From contig NZ_JACBJQ010000003.1 in NCBI RefSeq assembly GCF_013404075.1, positions 124,001 to 188,000 on the forward strand: a stretch of DNA of 64,000 bases. Direction: 5' to 3'. Numbering within the stretch: the first letter of the stretch is position 1; every line of letters begins with the position of its first letter. The position numbers and the translations under genes are program-made. Origin of the DNA: Mycolicibacterium vinylchloridicum (GTDB lineage: Bacteria > Actinomycetota > Actinomycetes > Mycobacteriales > Mycobacteriaceae). The notes below the pieces were generated by a model. The model ran no database searches. It saw only the letters and a program-made list of their open reading frames with translations, and was not told the origin of the DNA. Of this stretch, positions 16,743 to 24,776 are shown in pieces.

Positions 16743-17845
16743 GGATTCCTCTCAGGTAAGAGCTCGGGACGTTCGGGAGCGGACTCCCGTGAGATGGGCT
16801 TGGTCGGGTCGGGGCAGTCGAAGGCGGTCGTCGGTCCGCATACGCCGCCGTTACGCCATTCGCGTTCGATGAACGGCTTCGGCATCGGTCCGGAATGCAG
16901 TGCGTACAGCGAGTAGGGGATGTTGAAGGCGATGAGGATCGCGAGCTGGCAGTAGCCGGCGATGGCGCAGAACCGTGCGAAGGTCTTGACGCCCTCACGC
17001 TTGAAGTTGAGCTTGTCGATGCCGCGCTCGGGCCACGACCGGCCGGTGTCGTCGCGGAAGAAGTGCAGACAGGACAGGATGATGAAAGTTCCTGGCCAGC
17101 TGAACATTTCGTAGAGTGGCCACTGATGGTCGGTGCCTGCGAAGATCGTCAGCGCCGGGATCGTCGACGAATAACTGATCAGCTGGGTTCTGGTCATCAG
17201 CAGCTCGACGATGATGTCGCCGATGATCATCACCAGGTAGGTCTGCAAGATCAGACGAAGCGCACTCCGGGACGGATCCTTGCGGCGCTGGTACGCCATG
17301 TACCTCGAGCCCGCGTACCCGGACATCGCGCACATCCACAGGTAGGCGGTGAAGTACACCATCGGCACCGGGATCAGCTGCCCGTTGCCGGCGCTCCACC
17401 ATGGGATGTGGGGGAGCCAGCTGCCGAAGTTGACGAACGTTGTCGCGTACTGGAACTGGTAGGTGATCATGTTGATCCAGGGCTCCTGGAAGAACATGAG
17501 CCAGCCGGCCAGGAAGAACAGGCCGTCGAAGCTGAATCGGCCGGTGCGGAGTTTGGGGCCGATCACAAAGTGCCACAGGATCCAGCCGGTGATGAGGATC
17601 CCGAAGACCACCTCGACGCCGCGGACCAGAATGACGTACCAGGTGGGCTCCTGGCCCCGGCCGAGGGTATTGGGCGTGAAGTCGCCGGACAGCACCCACA
17701 TCGACCAGCAGTAGGCGATCAATGCCAACCACAGGAAGCCGTGGACAACCCATACCTTGGCCCAATTGCGTGCGGCGTCATCGGGATTCGGACCGGCCGC
17801 GACCGGGGTGGATACGCCCGTTGTTAACGGACGTTCATTGGGCAT
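16739..17845 (-). CDS. AveC-like (spirocyclase family) membrane protein
   Basis: A 368-residue polytopic membrane protein, full length, related to the partial protein at 1-924: W-x-M-F-F-Q-E-P-W block, F-G-S-W-L-P-H-I-P-W-W, a basic loop, and D-I-I-V-E-L-L-M. I recall this layout as the mycobacterial AveC-like family. ATG 17845 is chosen because the upstream extension is antisense to the divergent TetR gene and lacks membrane character. It is first in a five-gene operon (AveC-like, PPOX-like, membrane protein, desaturase-like, six-helix protein) with 4-bp overlaps between the first four genes. Three 16-bp operator repeats lie immediately upstream. Confidence 0.7.
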   Translation of the reverse strand: MPNERPLTTGVSTPVAAGPNPDDAARNWAKVWVVHGFLWLALIAYCWSMWVLSGDFTPNTLGRGQEPTWYVILVRGVEVVFGILITGWILWHFVIGPKLRTGRFSFDGLFFLAGWLMFFQEPWINMITYQFQYATTFVNFGSWLPHIPWWSAGNGQLIPVPMVYFTAYLWMCAMSGYAGSRYMAYQRRKDPSRSALRLILQTYLVMIIGDIIVELLMTRTQLISYSSTIPALTIFAGTDHQWPLYEMFSWPGTFIILSCLHFFRDDTGRSWPERGIDKLNFKREGVKTFARFCAIAGYCQLAILIAFNIPYSLYALHSGPMPKPFIEREWRNGGVCGPTTAFDCPDPTKPISRESAPERPELLPERNP

Positions 17846-17866
17846 GTGACGACGATAACACCATCG

Positions 17867-17921
17867 TCTGTTCGTGAACAGACGTTTTCTGTTTCCGAAC
17901 AGATATCTGTTGGATGACAGA
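17867..17921. promoter_or_regulatory. Triple operator array, TCTGTT-N4-AACAGA type
   Basis: There are three 16-bp inverted repeats in the divergent gap between the AveC-like operon (start 17845) and the TetR gene (start 17942). Copy 1 (17867-17882) is TCTGTTCGTGAACAGA, with perfect 7-bp arms. Copy 2 (17888-17903) is TCTGTTTCCGAACAGA. Copy 3 (17906-17921) is TCTGTTGGATGACAGA. Centre-to-centre spacing is 21 and 18 bp, about two helical turns, which would allow cooperative binding on one DNA face. The adjacent TetR is the obvious ligand. Confidence 0.8.
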
Positions 17922-17941
17922 TGATGGGATAGACTCCGGTT

Positions 17942-18583
17942 GTGGTCGCGGTCGTGAAGCGCCAGCCCAAGTCGAACCGGGAACGCGTCGAGGAATCCAC
18001 CCTCGCGCTGGTCGCCTCGGCGATCGAGCTGTTCGCCAAGCAGGGTTACGAGCGCACCACCGCCGCGGAGATCGGGACCAACGCCGGCTTCAGCCGCAAT
18101 ATGGTGCGCGATCGATACGGATCGAAAGACGCCCTGCTGCAGACCGTTTTCGAGCAGTTCGCTCGTCAACTGCTGCCCGCGGTGCGCCGTGAACGCACGG
18201 GAACGGGACTCGACCACGTGCTCGGGCAACTCGACGATCTCCTCGACGCCGTCGAGCGGGAACCCGAAACCATGCGCGCGATGATCGTTTTGACGTTCGA
18301 GACGCCCGGCCCGTTGCAGGGGTTCGCGGGCTGGTTCGACCGGTTGATCGCCGAGTACGAATCCGAGTTGACGGCCCACCTGTCGACCGGTCAGGGCGAC
18401 GGTTCGGTCCGGCCGGATCTCGATCCCGCCCGCGAGGCCGAGATATTCGTGTCGTATGCGATCGGGCTGTGCTTCCGATCGGCGCTTCGGCGCGACGGCT
18501 ATGACTTCGCCGGTGAGATCCGGGCATTCCGGAACCGGATCGCGGCACAGTACGCGATTCCGCGGGGTCGGCGACGCGAATAG
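17942..18583 (+). CDS. TetR family transcriptional regulator of the AveC-like operon
   Basis: A 213-residue TetR protein. The helix-turn-helix lies at about residues 39-59. The recognition-helix end is S-R-N-M-V-R-D-R-Y-G-S-K, unlike the common L-Y-x-H-F form. The start is GTG 17942 (GTG 17954 is possible). It is divergent from the AveC-like operon across a triple inverted-repeat array, which it very probably binds, and is followed after 61 bases by an LLM oxidoreductase gene with its own promoter. It may control both sides. Confidence 0.9.
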   Translation: MVAVVKRQPKSNRERVEESTLALVASAIELFAKQGYERTTAAEIGTNAGFSRNMVRDRYGSKDALLQTVFEQFARQLLPAVRRERTGTGLDHVLGQLDDLLDAVEREPETMRAMIVLTFETPGPLQGFAGWFDRLIAEYESELTAHLSTGQGDGSVRPDLDPAREAEIFVSYAIGLCFRSALRRDGYDFAGEIRAFRNRIAAQYAIPRGRRRE

Positions 18584-18588
18584 TCCGA

Positions 18589-18615
18589 AAACGATCGTTT
18601 ACACCGCGCTATAGT
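18589..18615 (+). promoter_or_regulatory. Promoter and AAACGATCGTTT operator of the LLM oxidoreductase gene
   Basis: A 12-bp perfect palindrome (18589-18600) in the context AAACGATCGTTTACA lies 9 bases before a TATAGT -10 box (18610-18615). It would occupy the -35 region, the classical place for a repressor. The start codon is at 18645. Confidence 0.65.
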
Positions 18616-18644
18616 CATCTGCACCGACCAATTCGGAGGTGCTC

Positions 18645-19670
18645 ATGAGTCGTATCGGTGTGTCGCTACCGATGCTCAACCAGCCTTACGGCCGCTACCC
18701 AGAGCTCGCGGCGCTCGCGGATGACGCCGGATTCGATTCGTTGTGGGACTACGAATTCTTCCGCAATCCCTTCATCACCCATGCACTCAACGCCAGAGCG
18801 ACGTCACGCATTCAGCTGGCAACCGGGATCGCAACGGCCGCAAGCCGCACCCCGTTCGAGATGGCGAACGCCGCGGCTGACGTCGACGAAATCTCTGGCG
18901 GGCGGGCGATATTGGGGATCAGCACCGGCGGGGCCGGATGGACCGATGTGTACAACGGGGCCGATATCAGCCATCCGCTGCCCAGGATGCGGGAGTACAT
19001 CGACGCGGTTCGCAAGGTGTGGCGGCACTTCGAGACTGGCGAACCGATCGAACACGAGGGCCGCTTCCTGTCGCTGGCGCAGCCGCCCTTCAATCCGTGG
19101 GGAGGGCGAACACTGGCACGGCCGCGGATACCCATCTACCTGGGGTCACTCAAACCGGCGATGCTGCAGATGGCGGGAGAAGTGGCCGACGGAGTGCTGG
19201 GCTACCTCAACACGCCCAGTTTCGTCAGCGAGCATGTCCGGCCCAATATCGCTGCGGGAGCGAAGAAGGCGGGGCGGGATCCCGCTGACGTCGATATCGC
19301 GTCGCTGATCCTGTGCAGTGTGTCCGAGGATCGTGAGCAGGCTCGGCGGATCGCCCGCATCAACGTCGGCAACTACGTGGCATTCCCGGTCAGCGCCACC
19401 GTGATCGAGTTCATGGGACTGCAGGACGACCGGGATGCGGTGGTCCAGGCGCTGTTCACGGAAGGGCCTGCCGGCCTGGAGAAAGCGACGTCGGACGCGC
19501 TGCTCGACACGTTCGCGATCAGTGGCACACCCGACGAGGCCCGCGAGCAGTTTGCGCGTTTCGACGGCCTGCTCGAGCACATCGTGTTGCACACCCCGTA
19601 CGTGCCGCCGATCAGCGGCGCGGAAAGCGATGCGGCGTTTCGCAATATGGTTACGACGTTCGCCCGCTGA
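18645..19670 (+). CDS. LLM-class (luciferase-like, probably F420-dependent) oxidoreductase
   Basis: A 341-residue TIM-barrel protein of the bacterial luciferase-like superfamily. It has the N-terminal barrel strand R-I-G-V-S-L-P, A-D-D-A-G-F-D-S-L-W, and E-I-S-G-G-R-A-I-L-G-I-S-T-G-G, the phosphate-binding region of the cofactor. GGAGG lies six bases upstream of ATG 18645. It is a clear paralogue of the protein at 28403-29419, including the C-terminal L-H-T-P-Y-V-P-P. In mycobacteria such enzymes commonly use F420 for hydride transfer; FMN remains possible. The substrate is unknown. An AACGATCGTT operator precedes it. Confidence 0.88.
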   Translation: MSRIGVSLPMLNQPYGRYPELAALADDAGFDSLWDYEFFRNPFITHALNARATSRIQLATGIATAASRTPFEMANAAADVDEISGGRAILGISTGGAGWTDVYNGADISHPLPRMREYIDAVRKVWRHFETGEPIEHEGRFLSLAQPPFNPWGGRTLARPRIPIYLGSLKPAMLQMAGEVADGVLGYLNTPSFVSEHVRPNIAAGAKKAGRDPADVDIASLILCSVSEDREQARRIARINVGNYVAFPVSATVIEFMGLQDDRDAVVQALFTEGPAGLEKATSDALLDTFAISGTPDEAREQFARFDGLLEHIVLHTPYVPPISGAESDAAFRNMVTTFAR

Positions 19671-19675
19671 CGTGT

Positions 19676-20386
19676 TCAGCCGCGTGCTGCGCGGGTACTT
19701 TCGCCGATCTGCTTGACCAGGGCGCGGTCCACGATGATCGTCGTCGTGATCATCCAGACTGCGTAACCGACAAGAGGGATGTAGATCCCGACGAGACCGT
19801 TCCAGGCGAATGGCCCAGTCTTGAAGAACAGCACCACACCTGCGGGGAGGATGAGAAGGGCGACCCAGATCTGCAGGTAGCCGAGCCACCGCGGCAGTAC
19901 CGGTGCCGGGGACCGATCGATCAGGATGGCGGCGCCGATGGCGATGAGCTGGACCCACAGCGACCAGATGACGGTGACGAACAGGATCCAGCCGAGGTCG
20001 TGAAGCGCCTGTGTGATCTCTGGTCCACGACCGTCGTATCGGAATGACGCTGCCATCCATACGCCGATCGGGGTGATGAACTCCAGTGACAGCAGTGCAC
20101 AGGAGACCATCTGGACATCGGCCAATGCCTTGGCGCCGACGATTCGTTTGAGCTGGCCGCTGATGGCCACCGCCCAGGGCACCAGCAGCGCCGACCCGAG
20201 CATGGAGACCACCATGCCGATCTTGATGCCGACGTGGTCGCGGGCATAGCGGGCGACCACTTCACTCGCGGTGTCGCTGGGGGCCGACGGTGGCATGAAC
20301 CCTGCGATGAACACGAAGGCGCCCAGCCACAGGACGAGCATGGCGGGCCCGGTCCAAATGAGAACGCGTTGAACTCGGTATTCCAT
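19676..20386 (-). CDS. Six-helix membrane protein of unknown function (paralogue 4 of 4)
   Basis: A 236-residue member of the family at 4719, 6638 and 12240: V-Q-R-V-L-I-W-T-G-P, F-M-P-P-S-A-P-S, W-M-A-A-S-F-R, L-P-R-W-L-G-Y-L-Q-I-W and F-F-K-T-G-P-F-A-W-N-G-L. It lies 4 bases downstream of the acyl-CoA dehydrogenase stop and is probably co-transcribed with it. It ends 5 bases from the convergent LLM gene. Confidence 0.85.
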   Translation of the reverse strand: MEYRVQRVLIWTGPAMLVLWLGAFVFIAGFMPPSAPSDTASEVVARYARDHVGIKIGMVVSMLGSALLVPWAVAISGQLKRIVGAKALADVQMVSCALLSLEFITPIGVWMAASFRYDGRGPEITQALHDLGWILFVTVIWSLWVQLIAIGAAILIDRSPAPVLPRWLGYLQIWVALLILPAGVVLFFKTGPFAWNGLVGIYIPLVGYAVWMITTTIIVDRALVKQIGESTRAARG

Positions 20387-20390
20387 TGCG

Positions 20391-21542
20391 TCAATAGCTC
20401 CGAGGTAGTCCGAGGGATCGCTCCGCGACGAAGTTCAGGATCATCTCTTTCGAGACCGGACCCATGTTGAGCATGCGGACGAGCCAGTAGTAAGGCGCCA
20501 GCCGGTATTCGTAGGTGACGCCGTTGCCGCCCAGGGTGTTGACCGCTGCGTCGAGTGACTTCAAGCCGGCCGCGGCGCCGAGATACTTGGACATGTTGGC
20601 CAACTCGCCGACGTCGCCGCCCGCGTCGTAACCGGCGCAAGCGCGATCGGTGATCGCTCTCGCCGCTTCGACATCGATGTGTGCGGCGGCCAACGGATGG
20701 GCCACCGCCTGATGCGCTCCGATCGGTTGGTCCCACACCTGGCGCTGCTTCGCGTAGGTCACCGCGTGGTGCAGGGCGTAGCGACCGACTCCCGTGCAGA
20801 TCGAACTGGTCAGGATGCGTTCGGTGTTGAGACCGGTGAACGCGACCTTCAAGCCCGAACCCTCCACGCCGATGAGCTGGTCGGCCGGCACCTCGACATC
20901 GTCGAAGAACACCAGATGGCTGCGATCGGGCTGGTTCATCACCGTGCGGATCGGCGTCCAGGTCAGGCCCGGCGATGAGGTCTCCACGAGCAACACCGAG
21001 AGCCGGCCGGGTCCGCAGTCGGCGGTTGCGGCCACCACCATCACCCAGTCCGCCGATTCCATGCCGGTGATGAAGACCTTCTGCCCGTTGAGGATGTAGC
21101 GATCTCCGGTGCGGGTCGCGGTGGTGGCGATGCGATGGCTGTTGGACCCGACGTCCGGTTCGGTGATCGCAAAGGACAGTCTGGTGCTACCAGCCGCGAT
21201 GCCCGGCAGCCAGCGCTCACGTTGGGCGGGGCTGGCGCTTCGATCCAGGATCGTGCCGGTGACGCCCGCAGAGAAGAGAAGTGCGAGCAGGGGACACCCG
21301 GCGAACGCGGTTTCCTCCACGACAGCCGCAAGCTCGGACAGGCCCTGCCCGCCGCCGCCATACTCTTCGGGCAGGTGGACCCCGAGGTAACCGCCGGATC
21401 CCATCGCACGCCACAGTTCGCCGCAGTGGCCACCGGCGTCCACCTCGTGCTGGTAGTAGTCGGCACCGCCGAACGAATCGACGAGTTGCCGTACCGCCGA
21501 ACGGATCTCGGCAAGCTCCGGTGCAGATGTGTGAATCGTCAT
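20391..21542 (-). CDS. Acyl-CoA dehydrogenase (FadE-like)
   Basis: A 383-residue acyl-CoA dehydrogenase fold protein with F-A-I-T-E-P-D-V-G-S-N in the middle domain and L-G-G-N-G-V-T-Y-E near the C-terminus. It ends N-M-G-P-V-S-K-E-M-I-L-N-F-V-A-E-R-S-L-G-L-P-R-S-Y in place of the G-T-x-x-I-Q block, a C-terminus I associate with one branch of mycobacterial FadE proteins. The start is ATG 21542, divergent from the FAD oxidoreductase gene at 21649. The shared 106-bp region carries TTTTTGAG and AACGGTCGTT elements. No second FadE is adjacent, so it may act alone or with the pair at 8169-10468. Confidence 0.88.
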   Translation of the reverse strand: MTIHTSAPELAEIRSAVRQLVDSFGGADYYQHEVDAGGHCGELWRAMGSGGYLGVHLPEEYGGGGQGLSELAAVVEETAFAGCPLLALLFSAGVTGTILDRSASPAQRERWLPGIAAGSTRLSFAITEPDVGSNSHRIATTATRTGDRYILNGQKVFITGMESADWVMVVAATADCGPGRLSVLLVETSSPGLTWTPIRTVMNQPDRSHLVFFDDVEVPADQLIGVEGSGLKVAFTGLNTERILTSSICTGVGRYALHHAVTYAKQRQVWDQPIGAHQAVAHPLAAAHIDVEAARAITDRACAGYDAGGDVGELANMSKYLGAAAGLKSLDAAVNTLGGNGVTYEYRLAPYYWLVRMLNMGPVSKEMILNFVAERSLGLPRSY

Positions 21543-21564
21543 GTCGGGCCCCTGCGCTGGGATG

Positions 21565-21609
21565 TTTTTGAGACAGTACGCCGCAAATATCGTAGGGTCA
21601 ACGGTCGTT
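21565..21609. promoter_or_regulatory. Divergent regulatory region with TTTTTGAG and AACGGTCGTT
   Basis: TTTTTGAG (21565-21572) matches the elements at 1813 and 12053. AACGGTCGTT (21600-21609) is a one-mismatch copy of the AACGATCGTT core. Both lie between the divergent acyl-CoA dehydrogenase and FAD oxidoreductase genes. Confidence 0.5.
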
Positions 21610-21648
21610 AGCAGATCGACTTGTCGACGATCAAAACGGGAGGATGCG

Positions 21649-22968
21649 ATGGTGGTGAGTCGTGTGGCGGTCGTCGGAGCCGGCCTCGGCGGGCTGACGG
21701 CCGCGTACCGGCTGAAGCAAGCAGGGTGTGACGTCGACGTCTTTGAAGCGACCCGTACCGCGGGTGGGAGGGTGCAGACCGTACGCGAGCGCGGTTACGC
21801 GATCGACACCGGCGCATCCGCGCTGGGCTCCACCTATCACGGATATCTGCGGCTGGCCGACGAGCTGGGCATCGAAATCGTCGATACCGCACCATATGTC
21901 GGGATCCAACGGAGCGGCACGATCCATCTGCTGGACATGACCAGGATGGCTCGCACCGGTATCCGCACGCCGCTGCTGTCGCTGGGCGCCAAGGCGCGGG
22001 TGGCCCGACTGGCGGTGGACGTCACGATGGCCAAGCTGCGCGGACGGCTGGACTACGCCGACATGGCCAAGTCCGCACCTCTGGACACCGAGAGTGCGCG
22101 TGGTTATGCCGTGCGGGCACTCGGTGCGGAACTGGACAGCTACCTGTGTGAGCCGATCGTGCGGACGATGCTCATCGCGAACTCCGACAAAGTATCCAAG
22201 GTCGAGCTGTTCTCCGGCATCGCCAACATCTTCACGGCGAAGATCCAGACGGTGGCCGGCGGCCAGGCGCGCATGGTGGACGCGCTGTGCGAACGCGTTC
22301 CGGTGCAACTCGCGACGCCGGTGACGGAGGTGCGACGCCTGCCGGGTGGTGGGGTCCGGGTCAGTCGCCCGACCGGCGTCTCGGACTACGACGGCGCAGT
22401 GGTGAGCTGCGTGCTCCCCGAAGCGGTTGCCATCTGCCCCGACGATCGGGATCTGCTCGAATCGCTTTCGGACAGTCTCGATTACACCCAATGCATCAGC
22501 GTCGCGATCGGGACCAGCCGGCCCCCCGACTGTCCGGCCTTTCTGTTGATGTACCCGTCATCGGAGAACCCGGACATCGCCCTGATCTTCTTGGATCACA
22601 ACAAGTCGCGCGATCGTGCGCCCGCAGGCCGAGGGCTGTTGAGCTGTCTATGGGAGACCGGGGCATCCGAGAGAATGATCGACGCACCCGACGAGGTGCT
22701 GGTCGAACACACGCTGGCGAGCGTGTTCGCGTCGTTTCCGGAACTGCGGGCAACGGTGGACTACGCGCACGTCACGCGCTGGCGGCGCGCGTTGCCGTTC
22801 ACGCGACTCGGTTCGTATCGGGAGATCGGGCGGCTCAACGCCCTTCTCGATCCGAAGTCGCCGGTCCAGTACGCCGCCGATTTCATGTCAGCTGCGGGGC
22901 AGAACACCGCGGTCGAGTTCGGTACCCGGGCGGCCGAGCATCTACTCGACGGGGCGTTGCGGCGGTAG
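21649..22968 (+). CDS. FAD-dependent oxidoreductase, PPOX/amine-oxidase-like (paralogue 3 of 4)
   Basis: A 439-residue flavoprotein. V-V-G-A-G-L-G-G-L-T-A-A-Y-R-L lies near the N-terminus, nearly the same as in the 3393 protein, then T-A-G-G-R-V-Q-T. The block L-D-H-N-K-S-R-D-R-A-P-A-G-R-G is shared by all four paralogues. ATG 21649 is chosen because GGGAGG lies five bases upstream; a 36-residue upstream extension has no domain character. It precedes the carotenoid-oxygenase gene by about 240-290 bases that hold two operator-like sites, so the two genes may be separately initiated but co-regulated. Confidence 0.85.
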   Translation: MVVSRVAVVGAGLGGLTAAYRLKQAGCDVDVFEATRTAGGRVQTVRERGYAIDTGASALGSTYHGYLRLADELGIEIVDTAPYVGIQRSGTIHLLDMTRMARTGIRTPLLSLGAKARVARLAVDVTMAKLRGRLDYADMAKSAPLDTESARGYAVRALGAELDSYLCEPIVRTMLIANSDKVSKVELFSGIANIFTAKIQTVAGGQARMVDALCERVPVQLATPVTEVRRLPGGGVRVSRPTGVSDYDGAVVSCVLPEAVAICPDDRDLLESLSDSLDYTQCISVAIGTSRPPDCPAFLLMYPSSENPDIALIFLDHNKSRDRAPAGRGLLSCLWETGASERMIDAPDEVLVEHTLASVFASFPELRATVDYAHVTRWRRALPFTRLGSYREIGRLNALLDPKSPVQYAADFMSAAGQNTAVEFGTRAAEHLLDGALRR

Positions 22969-22992
22969 CTCGGACCGCAGATCGGGTACGCG

Positions 22993-23006
22993 AGTGATCG
23001 TTTACA
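22993..23006 (+). promoter_or_regulatory. Operator-like site, AGTGATCGTTTACA
   Basis: The right half of the Region A operator (GATCGTTTACA) is intact while the left half is degenerate. It lies just after the FAD oxidoreductase stop and about 155 bases before a second copy at 23163. Confidence 0.4.
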
Positions 23007-23162
23007 GACTGTGATATGTCCGACAAGAGTCGGGATTTCGAACATGGCGTGTCGCGGCTTCCGGCCAAAAGAGTAGCTCTGAAGTGCTTTGATCCTGAAA
23101 CGGCGTAAGACTGCTGGCGGTCAGCAACTGTCCGGTACGGCGTCGGCGAGGGTCATATTGTG

Positions 23163-23199
23163 AGCGATCGTTTACATTTTCTCGCCTCCTGACTAGCAT
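23163..23199 (+). promoter_or_regulatory. Operator AGCGATCGTTTACA and -10 box before the carotenoid oxygenase gene
   Basis: The operator half GATCGTTTACA (23166-23176) matches the sites at 22997 and 18594. A TAGCAT -10-like hexamer (about 23194-23199) lies 7 bases before ATG 23207, so a leaderless transcript starting at 23207 is possible. Confidence 0.5.
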
Positions 23200-23257
23200 C
23201 GACACCATGGACGTCCAGTGCCGGGCGTTCCGATCACCTCGACGAACAGGACAGCCG

Positions 23258-24754
23258 ATGAGCTATGCGTTACCGGACTCGGTGACTACCAAGGGGCCAT
23301 TTGCGCCGATGCGTTTCGAAGCGACCGTGGAAGAGTGCATCGTCACTCACGGCGAGATTCCCAAGGATCTGGCCGGCGGCATTTATCGGACCGGGCCGTG
23401 CTGGAAGCGCCCGTTCGCCCAGGGCGGTACCCCCCTGCTGGCCATGGACGGCATGGTGCAGGGCCTCGTCTTCGAGAACGGCCGTGCCGACTTCCGCAAC
23501 CGGTGGATCCGTACGCCTAAGTACCTGCTCGAAGAGAAGTACGGCCGGAGCATGTTCGAGTACTCTGATGGCGGCTTCGGCGACTACCGCGACTACGGTT
23601 ATGGCACGGTCAAGCGCACGCCGGAGAACGCGCACACGCCGCAGGGCACGAACTTCATCAACATCTTCCCGCATCGCGGTGAGCTCATCGCCTCAGGTGA
23701 GCTCGGCGGCCCACCCAGCGTGATCGATCCGATCACGTTGGAGACCAAGGGCATTGTCGACTGGGCGCCCGCGATGTCGCGGGGCATCCACGACAAGGTC
23801 GCCTACGGCGACGGCGCCTTCTGCGCCCACCCGAAGTGGGATGAGGACAGCGGGATCCTGTACGGCTGGACCTACGGCGACCAGGCGCCCTACATCACCA
23901 TGCACTACATCCAGCCGGACGGCACGGTGCTCTCGCGTGCGCTCGACGATGCACCGTACAACACTGTGGCCCACGATATCTGGCTGACGCCCGAGTGGGT
24001 GGTGATGCCTTTCCAGCCCTTCATCATCGATGCCAAGAGGAATGAGAAGGGAAAGCCGGTCTTCGGCTGGGAGGTCGACCTGCCGATCACGCTCGCACTG
24101 ATTCCGCGCCACGACATCAACGGCGAGGTGCGCTGGATCAAGACCGGTCTCGAGCCGCAGTACGTCATGCACACGATGACCGCCAACCTCCGCGGCGACA
24201 AGCTCGTGCTCGACGCGCCGATCTTCCAAGAGCCGCCGTTCCCGATGGAGAACAACTTCAACGAGGGCGATCAGGCCGCGCTGTTCTTCTCCAATGCGGC
24301 AAGCTATCTGGGCCGCTGGACCGTCGACCTCACGACCGGCGCGACCACAGCAGAACAGCTGTCCGATCTACCGTCGGAGATCGGGAAGGTCGACCAGCGC
24401 TACTACGGCAAGGGGCACCGCTACGGCTTCCAGATCGGCGGTCAGCCCAAGCGCCGCGGTATGCGGATGGACAGCTTGATCCGCAACGACGTCGAGAAGT
24501 GCACCGAAGAGGTCTATCAGATCCGGGATGACAAGGCGCTGGCCGCCGTTCTGGAAGGCTCGTTCGCCCCGCGCACCAAGGATTCCGCCGAGGGCGACGG
24601 CTACATCATCGTGCCGGTCGCCTGGTGGGGCGAGCGCAAGGGCGAATTCCAGATCTTCGATACCGACGACATCACCGCCGGACCCATCTGCAAGATCGAA
24701 CTGCCGTTCCACATGGGCTGGACGCCACACGGGCACTGGATGGACTTCCGCTGA
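23258..24754 (+). CDS. Carotenoid-cleavage-type (RPE65/CCO family) oxygenase
   Basis: A 498-residue seven-bladed beta-propeller non-haem iron oxygenase. The four iron-binding histidines are recognisable in their usual contexts: A-H-P-K-W-D (H191), A-H-D-I-W-L-T (H239), Y-V-M-H-T (H305) and T-P-H-G-H-W (H491), numbered from ATG 23258. Start choice is uncertain: 23258 has AGGA upstream, while ATG 23207 would add 17 residues and fits a leaderless transcript. Family members cleave carbon-carbon double bonds in carotenoids, apocarotenoids or stilbenes. Surrounded by polyene-type flavoenzymes, cleavage of a carotenoid or other polyunsaturated terpenoid is the natural reading, but the substrate is not proven. 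Confidence 0.9.
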   Translation: MSYALPDSVTTKGPFAPMRFEATVEECIVTHGEIPKDLAGGIYRTGPCWKRPFAQGGTPLLAMDGMVQGLVFENGRADFRNRWIRTPKYLLEEKYGRSMFEYSDGGFGDYRDYGYGTVKRTPENAHTPQGTNFINIFPHRGELIASGELGGPPSVIDPITLETKGIVDWAPAMSRGIHDKVAYGDGAFCAHPKWDEDSGILYGWTYGDQAPYITMHYIQPDGTVLSRALDDAPYNTVAHDIWLTPEWVVMPFQPFIIDAKRNEKGKPVFGWEVDLPITLALIPRHDINGEVRWIKTGLEPQYVMHTMTANLRGDKLVLDAPIFQEPPFPMENNFNEGDQAALFFSNAASYLGRWTVDLTTGATTAEQLSDLPSEIGKVDQRYYGKGHRYGFQIGGQPKRRGMRMDSLIRNDVEKCTEEVYQIRDDKALAAVLEGSFAPRTKDSAEGDGYIIVPVAWWGERKGEFQIFDTDDITAGPICKIELPFHMGWTPHGHWMDFR

Positions 24755-24776
24755 CCGCATACCGCACGGCGGGAGC

